The position numbers and the translations under genes are program-made. Below, one piece after another: positions 51,066 through 53,321 of a stretch of 53,321 nucleotides of DNA (the first letter of the stretch is position 1; each line of letters starts with the position of its first letter). The DNA is from Candidatus Acidiferrales bacterium. GTDB taxonomy: Bacteria > Acidobacteriota > Terriglobia > Acidiferrales > DATBWB01. The stretch is from the NCBI GenBank assembly GCA_036514995.1, contig DATBWB010000219.1, positions 1-53,321 on the forward strand, written 5' to 3'. A model generated the notes under the pieces. The model saw nothing but the letters and a program-made list of their open reading frames with translations. It was not told where the DNA came from and made no database searches.

Positions 51066-51962
51066 TCAGCCCCTGGCTTCCAGTCCTTTGCTAGGAATTG
51101 GCTTCTCCGGATTCGAATAGTCGTAGAAGCCCTTGCCGGTCTTGCGACCAGCCCATCCGGCCAGCACAAGCCGGCGCAGCAACGAGGGCGCTGAAAAACG
51201 TTTCTCCTTGAACTCGTCGAACATGATGTCAGCGATGTACATCGTTGTGTCAAGGCCGACGAAGTCAAGCAGCGTGAAGGGACCCATGGGATAGCCACAG
51301 CCGAGTTTCATGGCATTATCGATGTCTTCAATCGTCCCCACCCCCTCCTCGAGCGCCCGAACCGCATCCAGGAGATAGGGCACAAGCAACCGGTTCACAA
51401 TGAAACCGGTTCGGTCAGAGGTGCGCACCGGGGTCTTGCCCAGCCGGTGTGCGAACTGGATGACGGCTTCCAAAACCTCGCTCTCGGTGGCGATCGTCCG
51501 AATCACCTCCACCAACTTCATCACCGGCACCGGATTAAAGAAATGCAGCCCCAGAAAACGCCCCGGCCGCTTGGTAGTGGCCGCCATGGCCGTGATGCAG
51601 AGCGACGAGGTGTTGCTCGCGAAGACGGCATTCGGCCCGCAGAGTTGGTCCAATTCCTGATAGATGGATTTTTTTACGTCAAAATTTTCTGTCACCGCTT
51701 CGATGATCAAATCGCAGCCCGCCACGTCAGAGAGTTGCGTTGTGCCCTTGAGCCGTCCCAGCGCGGCCGCCTTGGCTTCCGCCGAAAGAATGCCCTTGTC
51801 CACCTGGCGTTGCAGATTTTTCTCAATCGCTTTCAAACCCTTGTCGATTAATTCCTGGCTTACTTCACGAACCACAACCGGATAGCCGGCCGCCGCCGCA
51901 ATGTGAGCGATGCCGCTGCCCATCAGCCCGCAACCGACCACCCCTACTTTTTGAATCTCCAC
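51066..51962 (-). CDS. hbd: 3-hydroxyacyl-CoA (3-hydroxybutyryl-CoA) dehydrogenase
   Basis: 298 residues from GTG 51962; the GGAGG nine bases ahead is part of the palindrome at 51972-51989. Rossmann start KVGVVGCGLMGSGIAH, then SNTSSL, GLHFFNPVPVMKLVEVI with the catalytic His, and DRTGFIVNRLLVPYLLDA leading into the C-terminal helical domain. It oxidises (S)-3-hydroxyacyl-CoA with NAD or reduces acetoacetyl-CoA. The length is that of the single-domain Hbd type. It is middle gene of the thiolase, dehydrogenase and crotonase set. Confidence 0.94.
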   Translation of the reverse strand: MEIQKVGVVGCGLMGSGIAHIAAAAGYPVVVREVSQELIDKGLKAIEKNLQRQVDKGILSAEAKAAALGRLKGTTQLSDVAGCDLIIEAVTENFDVKKSIYQELDQLCGPNAVFASNTSSLCITAMAATTKRPGRFLGLHFFNPVPVMKLVEVIRTIATESEVLEAVIQFAHRLGKTPVRTSDRTGFIVNRLLVPYLLDAVRALEEGVGTIEDIDNAMKLGCGYPMGPFTLLDFVGLDTTMYIADIMFDEFKEKRFSAPSLLRRLVLAGWAGRKTGKGFYDYSNPEKPIPSKGLEARG

Positions 51963-51971
51963 AGGATGCCT

Positions 51972-51989
51972 CCTCCCGAAGCCTCGGGA
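51972..51989. repeat. Palindrome carrying the hbd ribosome-binding site
   Basis: An exact second copy of the 18-base element at 8616-8633 (CCTCCCGAAGCCTCGGGA). On the minus strand its GGGAGG lies nine bases ahead of the hbd GTG, so folding could hide the ribosome site. Confidence 0.6.
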
Positions 51990-52151
51990 TGAAAGGATCG
52001 GCAGGAATCGAGTTTTTGAGCCCGACCTGTCGCGACTTTCAGCTTCCGGTTCCGTTCCTGCTGATTTCCCAAGATGCCCGCCTCGCACCCGGCGGTGTGC
52101 GGCCTCCCTTCCCGCATCGCTCAGGACCGGGCAGATTCAGTGGGAACGGCA

Positions 52152-53321
52152 TTAGGACAGCGATTCCACAAGCACGGCGATTCCCTGGCCGCCGCCGATG
52201 CAAGCGGTGGCGAGGCCGTAGCGCGCGTTGCGCCGGCGCAATTCATGGAGCAGCGTCAGAACCAGTCGCGTACCGGTAGCGCCCAGCGGATGCCCCAGGG
52301 CAATGGCTCCGCCATTGACATTGGTCTTGTCGCGGTCGAGGCCCAGTTCTTTCTCGACCGCCAAATATTGCGGCGCGAACGCTTCGTTTACTTCCACGAG
52401 AGCGATGTCTTCGAGTCTCAGGCCGGCTTTCTGGAGCACGGCGCGCGTAGCCGGAACCGGCCCTATTCCCATGATCCGCGGCTCCACGCCCGCCACCGCC
52501 CAATTCACCAGCCGCCCCAAGGGCTTCAGGCCGCGCTCCTGGGCATGCCGGGCGGTGGTCAATACCACCGCCGCGCCGCCATCCACAATCCCGCTGGCGT
52601 TGCCCGCCGTCACAAGACCATCTTTTCGGAAAGCCGGCGGCAGGGTTCGCAAACCCTCGAGCGTTGTCTGGGGTCGCCGGTGGTCGTCCTCGCTGAACCA
52701 GGTGGTCGTTTTCCCGCTCTTGATCTCAACCGGCACCAGTTCATCTTTCAGCCGGCAAGCTTTGTAGGCGGCATCGGCGGCCTGCTGGCTGCGGAGCGCG
52801 TACTCGTCGGAAGCCTCGCGGGTGATGCCCCACTGCTTGGCGCAATTGTCGGCGGTATCGGCCATGGTGAAGCCGCAGTAAGTATCGAGCAGCGCCGCCA
52901 TGAGCGAGTCTTCCAGCTTTCCCTCGCCCAGCCGCAGACCCGAACGCGCGCCGCGGATCACGTGGGGCGCCTGGCTCATGGATTCCATCCCGCCGGCGAG
53001 CACGATTTTCGCTTCGCCAAGAAGCATCATCTGCGCCGCGGTGACAATCGACTGCATGCCCGAACCGCAGAGCCGGTTCACCGTGAGCGCCGGCGTCTCC
53101 ACTCGAAGTCCGGCTTTCAGGCCAACGTGACGCGCTCCATAAAGAGCATCGGCCGAGGTTTGCAGCGCGTTGCCGAACACCACGTGATCGAAGGCTTCCG
53201 GCTCGATCCCGGAACGGCGAATGGCTTCCCGGCCGGCGATCGCGCCCAGTTCCATCGCCGTGAAATCTTTGAGCGCGCCCAGATACCGGCCCATCGGGGT
53301 GCGCGCGCCAGCCACGATCAC
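52152..53321 (-). CDS. Acetyl-CoA acetyltransferase (thiolase), probably cut by window edge
   Basis: 389 residues visible; the first codon (GTG) is at the window end and families of this kind normally have a few more residues (such as M-x-x-V/A-x) before IVAGARTP, so the start is likely outside. Catalytic residues: Cys in NRLCGSGMQS, His in GHPLGATG, the second Cys in ACIGGGQG; NEAFA is also present. It joins two acetyl-CoA or splits acetoacetyl-CoA. It precedes hbd by 189 bases in the same direction, forming with it and the crotonase a C4 CoA-thioester pathway. Confidence 0.94.
   Translation of the reverse strand: MIVAGARTPMGRYLGALKDFTAMELGAIAGREAIRRSGIEPEAFDHVVFGNALQTSADALYGARHVGLKAGLRVETPALTVNRLCGSGMQSIVTAAQMMLLGEAKIVLAGGMESMSQAPHVIRGARSGLRLGEGKLEDSLMAALLDTYCGFTMADTADNCAKQWGITREASDEYALRSQQAADAAYKACRLKDELVPVEIKSGKTTTWFSEDDHRRPQTTLEGLRTLPPAFRKDGLVTAGNASGIVDGGAAVVLTTARHAQERGLKPLGRLVNWAVAGVEPRIMGIGPVPATRAVLQKAGLRLEDIALVEVNEAFAPQYLAVEKELGLDRDKTNVNGGAIALGHPLGATGTRLVLTLLHELRRRNARYGLATACIGGGQGIAVLVESLS

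Overview
The window reads as one continuous stretch of a GC-rich, Gram-negative-type chromosome. It encodes outer-membrane proteins, RND efflux and multihaem c-type cytochromes. The mix of gene families (YwiC-like protein, NHL/six-bladed propeller proteins beside multihaem cytochromes, 2-oxoacid:ferredoxin oxidoreductases, BtpA/PfkB genes, a complete Isc operon) is what I would expect of an uncultivated Acidobacteriota. That assignment is inference; there is no rRNA or marker tree in the window. No phage, IS transposase, CRISPR array or rRNA was seen. One tRNA (Glu, UUC) is present.

Layout. (1) 1-8220, plus strand: the tail of a YwiC-like membrane protein, then six exported components: a 7-haem cytochrome, an NHL propeller, a 4-haem cytochrome, a large outer-membrane beta-barrel, a second NHL propeller and a 12-haem cytochrome. 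This looks like an outer-membrane electron conduit for extracellular electron transfer. (2) 8683-10062: cystathionine beta-synthase. (3) 10267-19495, minus strand: a metal-resistance island. One unit is a CmtR-like ArsR repressor plus a P1B ATPase. The other is a small Cys-cluster protein, an ECF sigma factor, czcCBA and a PII-like protein. (4) 19619-24847: a PfkB-BtpA-PfkB operon, a queuosine-salvage-type protein and two tandem paralogous membrane proteins. (5) 25043-32070: nifJ (pyruvate:ferredoxin oxidoreductase) and korAB (2-oxoacid:ferredoxin oxidoreductase). (6) 32723-39902: an ACT-domain protein, tRNA-Glu and the full iscR-iscS-iscU-iscA-hscB-hscA-fdx-iscX operon, with a clear IscR-type operator at its promoter. 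(7) 40049-53321: an HD-GYP protein, coaD, an aminotransferase, GDP-mannose precursor genes (manA, manC, phosphohexomutase), an M48 protease, a PhzF protein, nusB/ribH, and crotonase, 3-hydroxyacyl-CoA dehydrogenase and thiolase genes.

How it fits together. Ferredoxin-linked oxidoreductases, a large Fe-S assembly operon and a 23-haem exported cytochrome set suggest a metabolism with anaerobic or low-oxygen phases in which electrons can be moved to or from extracellular acceptors. The metal island would protect such a cell in metal-rich sediment or soil.

The two most interesting signals are the compact cytochrome/barrel/propeller cluster, and a family of short GC-rich palindromes. The palindromes sit both between genes and, in frame, inside genes (hscA, nifJ, M48 protease, probably manC), where they add short Arg/Gly-rich peptides.
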